Below are positions 34,998 through 46,266 of a stretch of DNA of 64,000 nt, one piece after another. Source of the DNA: Hymenochaete sp. R1. Its lineage: Eukaryota; Basidiomycota; Agaricomycetes; Hymenochaetales; Hymenochaetaceae. The stretch is taken from assembly GCA_019400425.1 (NCBI GenBank), contig JAFREE010000083.1, positions 1-64,000 of the forward strand, written 5' to 3'. The notes under the pieces are model-generated. The model was not told where the DNA came from and searched no databases. It saw nothing but the letters and a program-made list of their open reading frames with translations. Numbering within the stretch: the stretch's first letter is position 1; every line of letters starts with the position of its first letter. The translations under genes were made by a program, and so were the position numbers.

Positions 34998-36725
34998 GAT
35001 GAATATTAAATTGTTAGTGTTCGGGAGCTGCAAGTGTTGGAGGATTGGATGGAAGGTCTTATAAAGAACAAAGAAGGCTTACCTTGCAGTTCATTGTGCC
35101 GTTCAGTAGGCACTGGAAAGGTAAGAAGTACAATGGCTAACTTCGACGTTTGTCGGAGATGAGATACAAGATCAACTTAACGAGTACGTTTCTTTTCTTG
35201 CTGATTTATAGACAAAGGCAGCCAACGTCTCTGATACTGAACATTCCACGGAGTGATGATCAAAAGATCTGTATTTCGACACCTCACCTACGTACTGATA
35301 TCACCAGGTAGATTGCATCTACATCAAGATAATCACGTCGAACGTGAGTATTTTCAATGCGCGGCATTAATATTGTCACGGTTTGACGTCGGGACTGCCA
35401 AAAAGCATGATACTGTTTGTGCAGCGCGCATAGTTATCAGAAGTATTGTATCCACGTGTCGAAGTGCGATGACGTATTATCAGGCAAACGAAGTGAGCGA
35501 CCACGTAGAGACCCTCTCTTGGTGAATCTGTGGCTAAAATCAGTCTTACGGCGACCCATCTATATATGACCGAGCTTGCCTTATGCATTAGATGTATTAC
35601 AAACTCTGAGTACTCGCGTCTTCTGTTTCCGAAGTTCGACGCCGGAGCCGCTGGAGGGTAGAGGCAGTTGAACCAATGCGATGACAGCGATGTTATGTTT
35701 GTTCCGGTCTGTGCATTCCGCGCTGGTCCTTGATCTAAGATTTTGCGTTTCTCCCAATACGCAGTCGCGATTTGCTCGATGATTGGGTCGCCTGTCGCGA
35801 TACTAATGGATATTGGACTCTGGACTAAAATTTAGTAAAAAAAATGTCCGGGAAAAAGCTGCGCCACGCACATCACTTTTCAGAGTAGGCTTGCTGAACT
35901 GAGTCTCTAGTTTCTGAGTCATTCAGTGTGTTCTACACAAGGGCCGCAAGCACGATACCTGTGCTTGCAGCAGTGATATCCTAGAGGGAGAAGAACGAGA
36001 AGTCAAGGCTTATAATGAATTATACAAGTGTTTGACTCATGTACGACGTACCTCAGCTCCGGTTGTTTCGTCCCTAATGGTAGCACTCGTGCGCTAATCA
36101 TCATTATATCATCATTATACCATGTAGATGCATCATGATGTTTCCGACCTGTTGACAGTCGGCGCGTAGTTGGCTCATGTCGTGCAGCATAGGTCAATCA
36201 AAGTGTCGACATGTCCACTTCCTTTCTCGTCAAGTTAGCTAGTACTCGATGACTACATCGCAAAGCCGATAGAAAGATCAATGAAGATGATTGGGATAAG
36301 AGAAAGAGACAGCAACTTGAAGGACTTGAAGGCGAAAAGAAAAGCGGCAGTCCGGCCACGCGCGTATCAATATATTGTGACCGAGACGCGTAAATAAAGG
36401 TCAACTGAATGACACGACCCCACCTTTCGTTCAAACTTCCATCTCAACTCAATTCAGTTGGCAAGTATCTACCGTACACACACTACACCAGCACTTTCAC
36501 ACCGGCTTGAAGGAGCCTTCTGCATCACCAGTGCCATTGCTTACCAGTACTACCGACGCTATGAGTCTTGGACAGGGCTTAACTCAATCGTTGACTCGGA
36601 TAGCTAATCGTTCCCACAAAAATTGTGAACCAGTCCATCCCGTCAAGGCCTCACAGTAGCGGCTTGCAATTGAATAACCCCCGTCCGGATGAATTAACAG
36701 CCAATCAGATGCACGCGTAAATTAG
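34998..36725. other. Intergenic region upstream of repeat copy B
   Basis: No gene recognised. Several short frames on both strands have no content. Local repeats of ATCATTATA appear near 36100-36120. Confidence 0.45.
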
Positions 36726-36810
36726 CCAGAGCTCGGGAGGATCTCATTATGGACGAGACCAACGGACACAAATCATATGTTTACCAGCCTCAGTCCTCCG
36801 ACCAGTCGTG

Positions 36811-36818
36811 TATAAAAG
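36811..36818 (+). promoter_or_regulatory. TATA box inside the repeat element
   Basis: TATAAAAG followed by CAG is conserved at the same place in all three repeat copies (A, B, C). A pyrimidine-rich stretch typical of fungal transcription starts follows it. This suggests the element carries its own polymerase II promoter. Confidence 0.5.
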
Positions 36819-36889
36819 CAGGCCAGAACACCCAACCTCTTCTTTCCCCCAGACCACCCCCACCCCCCTTTCACACAAACAACCCGGCG

Positions 36890-37115
36890 CGATGCCACCC
36901 ACCAGGCGGCCTCTCCGCACTACCAAACAACCTTTTTATCTTCACCTTCTCTGCGCGATGCCACTTAACCAGCCTCTCCGCACTACCAACCCTTTCTTTC
37001 AATTATAAACACCTTGCGCGATGCCATCCGTTCGGCCTCTCCGCCTTACAAAACCAAACAAACCTTCGAGCGACGCTACCTAAACATCATCATTCATCGG
37101 CCTCTCCGCACTTTA
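36890..37115 (+). repeat. Degenerate tandem repeats inside element copy B
   Basis: About four to five imperfect units, spaced roughly 50-65 bp, each contain GCGCGATGCCA and, after a short variable part, CCTCTCCGCACTACCAA or a close variant. The same array occurs inverted in copy A (about 21230-21500), where an extra unit is present, and partly in copy C. Confidence 0.65.
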
Positions 37116-38001
37116 AAAAGTGAGTACTGCATCTGTGCTCTCTGCCATCGACAAGGCTGACCATCCCTCACTCCTAGACTTTCAATTCAATCTTCTGACC
37201 CTCCGCAGTATGAGTTCCCCGTACAGCGTGAGCTAGCTTGGTCGCCTAGAACCGGTCAGCTTTCTCTTCAACAATCATTTGCGGCTGGCAAACCGCAAAC
37301 AGTCGGTGGGGGGTGGCCGCATCGACTGAAGGCTCTGGGTCGACGTGGGCGCAGTGAGTATTCTCATCTTAATCTCCTTCTTTACCACAGTCACTCATTC
37401 GATCCTCTTCTACTAGGCTGATTCCGAGAGCATCAGGCTCGAGTTCTCAGCACGTTCAACACAAACGTCCTCACCCTCGCTGCGGCGGCCTCCTACTCGA
37501 CGACGTTGACGGTAAGCCGGCCATTATAATTGATGATGGACGCACCGAGGAGTCGTTCCTTCGGTCCAAACCCCGTCGTCTTAGTTGAGTAGGTGTTTGT
37601 CGCGAGATTCTCCAGGGACAAGGAGCTCTCGAATGTCACAATGGTCCAATGGCAGGACCGGGGGCTATCCATCCAGCATGCGGGTAGCGGGGGTTAGGAG
37701 GGCGGTCCCTAACTCCACCTCCACTTGCGGGGATTGCGTAGGAGGGGAGTCTTAGACTCCTGTACTACGTGATCCTCTTGCACGGAGCGTAGATACTAAC
37801 TAACGATGCTTGGTCTGGCTTCAAAACTCGAGACCGGGGTCGACCTTATTGGGGTTGACGCGAGATGGGTGGGTGGGACCATCTCGAATAGTAGCAAATA
37901 TTTGAACTGGTCTTCGATGAAACTGCATAGATTTCGCAATACATTGTACAACTTAGATCGATTTAGAGGTAGTATGCACAAAAATCGTGTTTACGATGTA
38001 T

Positions 38002-39308
38002 TCAGAGTTTGCCCTTTGTTACTTCTTCACCAAATACTTCTTCAAAGGCTCCTCCGATCTCCCCGATCAGATCTGCGGTGATCATACCTCGTCCAGACTT
38101 CTCAAAGGCCCGTCTTGATGTGGAACGGGTGACCAATGAAGCCGCTGTCGCTCCCAGGAATGGAATCCGTGAAACAGGGATGCCTGATTTTTCTGGATTG
38201 TTTTGCGAGGCCCAAGCACCGTCTTCGAAGCACTTTCCCCACGCCAAGAACGCCCCTACGGCACCTGAGAGCACATCTCCTTGACCCCCACAACGTTTGA
38301 GACCTCCTTTCGCATCTACAGTCGTTGATTGAGGTTCAGAGTCTGACGATGACGGATGGACTGCAATGAGGTCCTCGGCACCCTTCTGTAGGACAGTAAC
38401 ACCTCCTAGGTTTTTTGAGACCAGCTGAGCACGTTTTGAAGGTTCCGTAGATGGATCAATGCCCTTCACATAATAGCTTTAGAATGACAAGTCGTACAAG
38501 GGACTCGTATGAAAGATAACATACAACGGCTTCGCTTAGTCTCTTGAACTCGACCACATTCGGCGTGAGTACCGCCTTCTCGTATCCCTTGATAATACTC
38601 AGGTCTTTCCCAATCAGAAAGAGAGCATCCGCATCGAGGACGAGATACATTTTCTGCTCTCGTGCCATCCCAATTGCGGCGCGTGCATATTCTTGCATGT
38701 AATCTTCTCTGCCAAGCCCTGGGCCGACGACGAGGACGTGCAGACGGTGGAGAAGTGACGAGAGCTCTGATTTGACACCATCAAACGATCTACGTTGTTT
38801 TAAAACGAAGGGTAAGAGATTTTCAGACGAAGATAACTGAACGGAGAGGTTCAAACCTGTCTGGGTTCAATATAGGATGGACGATGAGATCCGGAGCATA
38901 GCTTTTTATCGCACCAGCGGCCGTGGGCGAGCAGATGACATGCGACAGGTCGACGCCCTTGGTAAGGGAAAAGTCATATGTTTGGTTCTCTTTTGGCGAG
39001 AGAGAGAAAAGACACCAGACTCACCACTCTCTGGGCCGAAATGGAAGAAAAGTATGGTGCGCCGGTGTAGCTGTCGCAAGGAGCCCATTAGGCTCTGCTT
39101 CTCCCTCAAAACATTGGCAGAGTCTCCTCACTCTAGTGCACCGCCCAAGACGCCAACTCTCCCTGGACGGGCATGCTTGGTATGAGCATCATATTTCGTT
39201 AAACGGTGCTCAGGATGGACGCGACCCACCTGACTGTCCCTTGTGCAGAGTTCCATTCAGAGGTGGGATGAGTTGCTTGATTTGCTTGAAGATATGATCT
39301 GGGACCAT
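38002..39308 (-). CDS. NAXD: ATP-dependent (S)-NAD(P)H-hydrate dehydratase
   Basis: Repairs damaged NADHX and NADPHX using ATP; YjeF C-terminal (ribokinase-like) fold. Exons in transcription order: 39308-39230, 39162-39132, 39070-39025, 38957-38857, 38789-38525, 38463-38002, giving 327 residues. Family motifs in order are [79 protein letters not shown] and the ATP-site GGQGDVLSG. Length is normal for fungal NAXD. The start codon gives [20 protein letters not shown], the usual N-terminus of eukaryotic family members; whether it is cytosolic or mitochondrial cannot be seen. It is about 400 bp downstream of phosphoglucomutase on the same strand. No fusion to the NAXE epimerase is present. Confidence 0.92.
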
Positions 39309-39717
39309 AATTTATGAAGCAAAGATCAATGAACTTCGAAAGTCGTGAGGGAGTCTCAAGAATATTAATGGAAGTACTAGTGAAGGGGATGATGTCAGGC
39401 CATCGTAATCGGTGCTTATTACTCTAAACGCGTCAATAATGATAAACAATAGAATGAGTCTGTGAGCTACGCGTCTTTACATTGGATCACAATTGCTGCG
39501 TTCGCAATCTGTACCTCCATAAAAATATCGTTGTTTTGAACGGCAACAAATGAGACAAACGTATTGTATAGACTTATGCCCAAAAATATTTGCCACTCTC
39601 GAATGATGCAATTGACACGCCAGAGATTGCCACATACTGCTTAGTATACATTTGATTTTCTTAAATTTCCGAGTCTATGTCCGTGACATTATACAATTCC
39701 CCGAAACAGCTTTCAAG
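39309..39717. other. Intergenic spacer between PGM and NAXD
   Basis: A 409-bp AT-rich spacer between two minus-strand genes. It contains the PGM 3' end and the NAXD promoter. No gene is seen. Confidence 0.5.
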
Positions 39718-41690
39718 TTACTGAAACAAAACAGTAAGCAAAGCCCACGAAGCAGATAATGGCGGTAACTTACAGTGATGACAGTCGGCTTCTCGACACC
39801 CAAGTATTCCTTGAGCTTGCTGATTTCGAGCGCGACCTCGATCAAACCCTTGAGTCCTTCTTCCGTCTTCTGGGAATACTGGCTCGGATCCTTCGTGTAC
39901 TTCTCAATGTACATACGAACTGTTGCACCCTGACTTCCCGTGCCGCTGAGACGGAAAACGACTCGCGAACCGTCGGAGAAGCGAACAATCTGCCCCTGGT
40001 TCTTGGAAACGCTGTTATCGATGGGATCCGTGTACGAGAAGTTGGTCGTCTCCGAAACCTTGAAGGACTCTGCGGTGCTTGCTTTGAATTCCTTGTTTAT
40101 CAGCGACTTGTTGGTTATGTGGTCATTGAGGGCTCCAACCATCTTTGCTGCAGCATCTGAGGAGACCTCTTCGTAATCATATCGAGAGAAGAACGAGCGT
40201 CCGTATTTCTCGTAGTGGTCGAGGAGGATTTCATTAATACCAATGAGCTTGTTGGGCGAGCTTTTATCGGCCGCAGCTAGGATATTCAGCCAGGCGACGA
40301 TCGCCCAGATACCGTCTTTTTCTCGGATGTGATCGGATCCCGTACCAAATGACTCCTCTCCGCAGATTGAGAGACGGCCTGCATCCATAAGATTTCCGAA
40401 GAACTTCCAGCCTATCAAAGCTTATGTTAATAACTTCGCATACCCAAGCCTTAAAAATAATCTCACCCGTAGGGACCTCAAAGTACTCGAAGCCTTTCTT
40501 TTTGGCAACGTAATCAATCGCTGCGCTGGTCGGCATGCTACGAGCAAGGCCCTTGACACCAGACTTGAAATACGGAATGCTATCTGCCCAGTCCGCAATG
40601 ATAGCGACCGAATCACTGGGCGTAACGAACGCGCCCTTGCCGTAGATCATGTTGCGGTCGCCATCGCCATCACTAGCGGCACCGAACTGAATGTTGTTCT
40701 TCTCGACCGCTTCGACGAGCGTGTGCGCGTACGTCAAGTTGGGATCCGGGTGTCCTCCTCCGAAGTCGGGAAGTGGCACGCAGTTTTGAATCGAGGTTTC
40801 CGGTAGGCCAAGTGTACCTACGAGGATGGCCTTTGCGTACGGACCAGTGACACCATGGAGACCATCAAACAAAACTCGAAAATCAGGCGTGCTTTGAAGA
40901 AAGTTCTTGATGAGGTCGAAATCGAAGATGTCCTTCAAAAGTTCGACGTAGTCTGTGACAGAGTCTATTATCTCAACCTCAGAGGGTCCATAGCTCACTT
41001 TCCCGATTTGAGATAGATCGACCTTGGAAGAGGGTGGTTGAGCTGAGTGCAAAAGAGTGGGTATATGCTATATTCACCGGCGTCGTTTCGATCACTTTGA
41101 AGCTACTGATTTTCTTCGATTCCGAAAAGATCTTTTCGGTGACGCTTTCAGGTGCAGGCCCACCGTTTGCAGTGTTGTATTTGATCCCAAAGTCCGCATC
41201 TGGCCCACCTGGATTGTGACTGGCGGTGAGCAAGATCCCGCCAAATGCCTTATATTTCCGAATGATATTCGATGCAGCTGGGGTCGAAAGGATCCCATCC
41301 TTTCCGATTATGAATTTAGCAACACCAGCGGCTGAACCGATCTTGAGGATCGTCTGCACCGTCTCTGGTACCCAGAAACGACCATCACCTCCAATGACAA
41401 GGGTTTTGTCCTTAGCACCGATGGCGTTGAAGATCGATTGGACGAAGTTCTCTGTGTAGTTCTGCGTCGTCGAGATTTCAGTCTCTTGACGTGTCTGAAC
41501 GAGGAAAAACATGACACGCTTACCGTCGAATTTTGCAACCCTTGGAATATCTTCACCCTATGGATGAGAGATGAGATGAGACGCATTACCTGCGCTGGAA
41601 AGTCAAAGTTCACCTCTTTCTGAGCCCTGAAGTGCCAGGCTTCTGGTCCGTGAAAGGCTTGGTAGCTACTTCCTTCACTTGGAAAGACAT
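39718..41690 (-). CDS. PGM: Phosphoglucomutase
   Basis: Interconverts glucose-1-phosphate and glucose-6-phosphate in the cytosol. Exons in transcription order: 41690-41614, 41557-41524, 41461-41078, 41022-40467, 40411-39774, and 39720-39718 (stop codon only), giving 563 residues, the normal length. All four active-site loops are visible: phosphoserine loop TASHNPGG, metal-binding DGDGDR, sugar-binding [18 protein letters not shown], and phosphate-binding [15 protein letters not shown]. The start gives [20 protein letters not shown], typical of fungal PGM. The last intron (39773-39721, 53 bp) lies directly between the final Thr codon (PTVIT) and the stop codon. The motif set is complete, so the enzyme should be active. 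Confidence 0.95.
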
Positions 41691-42214
41691 GATAGCGCTG
41701 AAGTGAGTGATGAGACGAGGACGCTGAAGTGCGAGTTGAAGCCGGACGCGAGCATGCTCAAAAGAAGCGCGTCATTGTCGGTGCCTTCCTCTTTGGGAAT
41801 TCGTCTGAATCCGTCGGAGGATTTTTCAAATCTGCGTCTTGCTTTCATGAAAGTTTCATCCCACACTGTCCGGGTCACAGTCCATCCTTACTGTGCGGAG
41901 GACATACATCTATCGATGGATCCAGTAAGGCGCGGGGTATAGAAAACTACATGAACCTGAATGGCCAAGGCTTCCAGTGCGTGAGGGAGAAAGCGTACCA
42001 TTCTTTTATCGATTACAGTGAGTACCTACCACCACCCGCGAAGCGTTGAACTCATCAGACCTTAACAGTTATCGTATTGTATGTCAAACTGTGCTATCAC
42101 TTTTGTTCAATGTGCGGAACTAGCAGGTCTCGGTTCACGACTATGTCCGTCCTCATTCCTTTCCCTTACCACCCATCAACTGCCAAGACTGTCTCTCCGC
42201 GACTGTGACGATGT
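41691..42214. other. PGM upstream region
   Basis: Contains the PGM promoter and the 3' end of the next minus-strand gene. Small frames only. Confidence 0.45.
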
Positions 42215-43051
42215 TCAGTCCAGTTTCATGGGATGCTTGGCACATAGCCATATCTCATGCGCAGGGTGTCTCTGCCTCCGCCACATATGGGTATGGGCAG
42301 CTGTCACCGACTTTGATGCTTTATTCTTCTTGGCGTTGTTGGCGCGGACAATACTGGAAGGCGCACTAGTCAACTCGCACTCCGACCCGTCTTCTGCCAG
42401 CTCAATTATGAACCCTCTGGATTCTAGCGAAAGGAATCCTCCAGCGCTGTTCGTAAATCCAAGGTGGCTTGTGCCTTTGATCGGCCCTGTATCGGATTGA
42501 CGTATTAAAATCATAGGCCAAAGGTCCAATAGCGGAAGGAGTTTGGAGTTGAAAAGAAGAGATACTGGTGGTGCCTGATCTGAGTACGGAGTAGTACCAA
42601 AAGTAAGAGTGGCTATCACTTCGCACTCGCCGTACCTATCGCTCGTGCTTTGGATGCAGTGTCGCAAGTCTACCTCCGACTCATTATTATGAGCCGAAAG
42701 CACGGAGCTGGAGTTGGCCGTGAGTGTATTTTTCAGTTTTGGCTTCCGATCCGAAATGTCGTTAACTTACCTAATCACCTAGGTTCTCGTCCGGTTTCAG
42801 TTCTTACTGTTATGCTCTCCCCTATGAATACCACAGGAGTATACAAGCCAATATTTCCTTGAATACACGCACTCTCAATTCGAAGCTTGAATAGCTGCAT
42901 GACCGTTTTAAAATATCAGTTACATGCGCCACCAGACGGCCATCTTGCTCACCGACGCTTGCTCGGAAATGTGCACCTTGAATGATGCGCTCTATTTGTC
43001 CGGACGCGGGCGCACAGCAAAGCCACCACAACGCGATTGATGTGTAAATCA
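42215..43051 (-). CDS. Possible secreted hypothetical protein
   Basis: No family recognised. A 5' exon starts at about 43051 with MIYTSIALWWLCCAPASGQI, which looks like a signal peptide with an Ala-x-Gly-type cleavage site. A middle exon (about 42898-42783) encodes a strand-rich stretch containing LYTPVVFIGESITVRTETGR. The last exon (about 42721-42215) is a 160-residue open frame with GFTNSAGGFLSLESRGFIIE and a basic C-terminus. The last two exons join cleanly. The first junction cannot be resolved without either a very short (38 bp) intron or another start, so the N-terminus is tentative. It is transcribed away from the laccase, with about 500 bp between them. Confidence 0.42.
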
Positions 43052-43555
43052 TTCTCGAGCTCCCCGGCAAGTCATGTGTCCGTCAGTGACCTGCAACAAC
43101 ACCTTCCTGCACTGTCTCATTTTACCTGTATCGAGAGCGCTGGTTTCTTGCGATTTTCCCATGAGCGCCCACTCACTTTTCTTGGTTAGTTTCACTTACA
43201 ACACCTAGGATATTGGGTGCACCGGCTCCGACCGCTTGTCACTTCCAATGACAACTAGACCTCTTATGGTTCCCACAGGTGCTGTACGTCGGTCTGGCTT
43301 CCGCCTTCGAATTCATTGCCGTACCTGGTCACTGCATTTGGGTCCTCCGAAACGATTGCCTGCTTTACTCTACTGGAGTGATGAAGCACGACACCGCCAG
43401 CGTTGACCGCGAGAGTCTCTTGGCTTAATGGTGGTGTACACTGGGTTCGGTTCATCGAGCAGGAGATGGTAGTTATCCTATAAAAGAGAGGCACCTCGAG
43501 GTGCTTCTCTTCCCGACAACCTGCACCCTAGAGTTCGTGTGTTACCTTCACAAAG
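43052..43555. other. Divergent promoter region of laccase and hypothetical gene
   Basis: A 504-bp gap between divergent genes. It contains a TATA box close to the laccase start. No gene is seen. Confidence 0.45.
43479..43486 (+). promoter_or_regulatory. TATA box of the laccase gene
   Basis: TATAAAAG lies 70-77 bp upstream of the laccase ATG at 43556, followed by a CTTCTCTTCC pyrimidine stretch. Confidence 0.6.
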
Positions 43556-45974
43556 ATGCTCGGACGTTCTTCTCTCTTTTCTCTACTTACCTGGTGTCTC
43601 ACCGTTGGCGTGCATGTCCGTGCCGTTGAGCTCGATATGCACATCGTCAACCAGGACATCGCTCCTGATGGTTTTACTCGCTCGTTCGTATTTTCGTTGA
43701 TTCACCGTTTCGAGCTTCGTCGACTCATTGGTTTCTTCCGTTCAGAGCTGTACTTGCCAATGGCCAATTCCCTGGCCCTTTAATCGCTGCCAACGCTGGT
43801 GAGGAGTTCAAGATCAATGTCATTGACGATCTCTCGGATGCGAGCATGCGTAGAGCAACCTCGATTGTAGGTTGCTTTAGTTAACTAACCTTAAAATTTT
43901 GTCTCACGCAAGTACCTAGCACTGGCATGGCCTGTTCCAAGCGCAGTCGAATGAGATGGACGGAGCAGCATTCGTCAATCAATGCCCCATTATCCCAGGG
44001 AACTCATTTTTGTATGGTTTCTATTCTTCTTGTACTCGATACGCTTAAACCGACTCACTCGTATAGGTACGACTTCAATACGGCCGGACAGACTGGCACA
44101 TACTGGTATCATTCTCATTTGTCATCTCAATACTGTGATGGCCTACGGTAAGTTAGCTAATTTTAAAATGTAATTCATTACTGGAGGTAATCAACGGTTC
44201 GTATAGTGGACCGCTCGTTATTTATGATCCCGAAGATCCTCACGCCGATCTTTATGATGTCGACGATGGTGTGTTTGGTTGTTTCTGATATAGCCAATGG
44301 AACTAGGATGGCTGACTTTAATTTCAGAAACTACTGTTATAACTCTCGCAGATTGGTATCACGCACCAGCGCCATCTCTGTTCGGACCAGCGTCAGAAAA
44401 TACTCTAAATGTTGACCCGTAAGGAGGATTTATACATTTATACCCGAACTTAAAGCTCATGCCCAGAAAAAAATCAGACTTCCTAACGCTACCCTCATCA
44501 ATGGTAAAGGTCGGTATAGCGACGACCCGACTGCTGACCTCGCAGTTGTGAACGTCACGCAAGGAAAGAGGTACGTGATATCGCGCTACAATTGATCGTT
44601 GGATTGCATGTACTAACAATTGCTTCAGATACCGTTTCCGCATCATCAGCACGAGCTGCTTCCCAACGTGAGCCCCGCGTACACAGCAATGACACATCCT
44701 TTGCTCATTTCGCATTCAAGTTACACATTCCAGATTGACGGCCATAACATGACCATCATTGAAGCAGATGGGATTGAGACTGAACCGCTCACTGTTGACT
44801 CTTTGGATATCATGCCTTCTCAACGTTACTCGGTCGTTGTCACTGCAGACCAACAACAAGGCAACTACTGTAAGTCTCGCCTCGACTTTTTCATGGGATG
44901 CAGGCTCATTTTATGTATTCTAGGGATCCGGGCAAATCCATCTGACGGTATCACTGGATTCACTGGCGGAATTAATTCCGCTATTTTGCGTTACGATGGT
45001 GCCTCAGGAGAACCCGCAGATACTGTTTCCATCCGAAATATTGAAGGTGTTTCACTCAACGAAGCCGACCTTGTCCCTCTTATCAACCCAGGAGCAGTAA
45101 GTAGCTTCATTGGTTGACAAGGTCGGGAGACTCAAATTTCCCTATAGCCCGGGGAACCCGTTCCAGGCGGTGTCGACTACGCCCTCAACCTCCCTATTGG
45201 CATCGTGAGTCTCAGCATAGATGTCATATTCATCTTCTTTTACACTCTTTGCTTCTCTTAGAATTTTACCACTGGTTTGCATCTTGTCAACAATGTGCCT
45301 TGGGCTTCACCAAGCGTGCCAGTTCTGCTTCAAATCTTGAGTGGCACGACAAATCCTGCCGATTTGCTTCCAGCGGAATCCGTATACAGTCTTCCCGGAG
45401 GCAATGCCACTATTGAACTTTCTTTTCCCGGTGGATTTCCTGTAAGTGATGCAGCGACTCTGTAGCGTGCTATATTCTTACATTCTTTTCAGCACCCGAT
45501 GCATCTTCACGGGCACAACTTTGACGTCGTCCGAGTTGCTGGGTCGTCCGAATACAACTACGTGAACCCCGTCAGAAGAGATACTGTCAGTATCGGAACG
45601 GCAAGTGACAATGTAACCATCAGATTCGTCACTGATAACGCTGGGCCCTGGTTCCTGCATTGTACGTCCCAAGAGTCGAGTATATAGACGCAACAGCTTA
45701 TCTTTCATACTTTATTTAGGCCATATCGATTGGCACTTGGATGCGTGAGTCCTCGATCATACATTCGCAGTCATCGACTCCTAACAATTCTTCTCTTAGT
45801 GGTCTCGCTGCTGTCTTTGCGGAGGATATCAACAACACTGCTTCTGCTAACCCAGTCAACGGTAAGAGCCATTGCCTCCTGTTCAAGTCACTGTTAGTAA
45901 TTACTGCGACAGATGAATGGAGCAACTTATGCCCAGAGTTTGCAGAAGGTGATCCTGACAAAGATCTCGAATGA
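43556..45974 (+). CDS. Laccase (multicopper oxidase)
   Basis: Secreted benzenediol:oxygen oxidoreductase that oxidises phenols and reduces O2 to water; roles in lignin or pigment chemistry. Sixteen exons: 43556-43683, 43746-43866, 43920-44011, 44067-44147, 44207-44268, 44328-44418, 44478-44570, 44629-44667, 44721-44869, 44924-45096, 45148-45204, 45262-45441, 45493-45661, 45720-45744, 45800-45861, 45913-45974; 527 residues. A signal peptide ([20 protein letters not shown]) is visible. The four copper signatures are present: [23 protein letters not shown], and [12 protein letters not shown], the last split by an intron within the Cys codon. The residue ten positions after that Cys, the type-1 copper axial position, is Leu. 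Several NxS/T glycosylation sites are present. Introns are 51-62 bp. The enzyme should be active. Confidence 0.95.
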
Positions 45975-46266
45975 ATGACCAGCGCGATATTGTGCTCATG
46001 ATGGCTTCGATCCGACCGACGACTATCATTCTTTCCTAGGCTTCTGCGGAAGACTTGTATACCACTTAATTATTTTGTTCTTATTGGATTGTGACTGTAA
46101 TTTATGGTCTGGACGGACTTAAAGTAGCAACTTGTAATCTAATTATGAACAATGTCTTTTCCCTCTGTTAGAACATAAATATAATGCTCAAGCAGTCTTG
46201 GTCTAACACCTGGCGACTAAACCGTTTTTGCGACCTAAGAATGTAAGGTCATTACTCAATGTAAGT
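45975..46266. terminator. Laccase 3' flank
   Basis: AT-rich 3' untranslated and termination region (for example TTAATTATTTTG near 46062) before the tRNA gene. No discrete polyadenylation signal can be assigned with certainty. Confidence 0.3.

Larger units (their letters stand above)
36726..37888 (+). repeat. Interspersed repeat, copy B (about 1.16 kb)
   Basis: Plus-strand copy of the element also present inverted at 20462-21652. In order it contains GAGCTCGGGAGGAT, a TATA box at 36811-36818, a pyrimidine-rich leader, four to five degenerate repeat units, and GTGAGT/CTAG pairs that could be introns. The PQYEFPVQRELAWSPRTGQ-coding block follows, then GTTGACGGTAAGCCGGCC, CAATGGTCCAATGGCAGG and a terminal stem, CGAGATGG with CCATCTCG. 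No protein of known mobile elements is encoded. Confidence 0.8.

Noticed and set aside
36726..37888. LTR or solo-LTR interpretation of the repeat
   Set aside because: A promoter is present, but I found no TG...CA ends or flanking target-site duplication in either long copy.
41729..42500. Plus-strand frames of about 100-140 codons between PGM and the hypothetical gene
   Set aside because: No motifs, and they lie opposite the better-supported minus-strand exon at 42215-42721.
46150..46266. Second tRNA or tRNA-like fragment next to tRNA-Asp
   Set aside because: No second T-arm or anticodon arm could be built.
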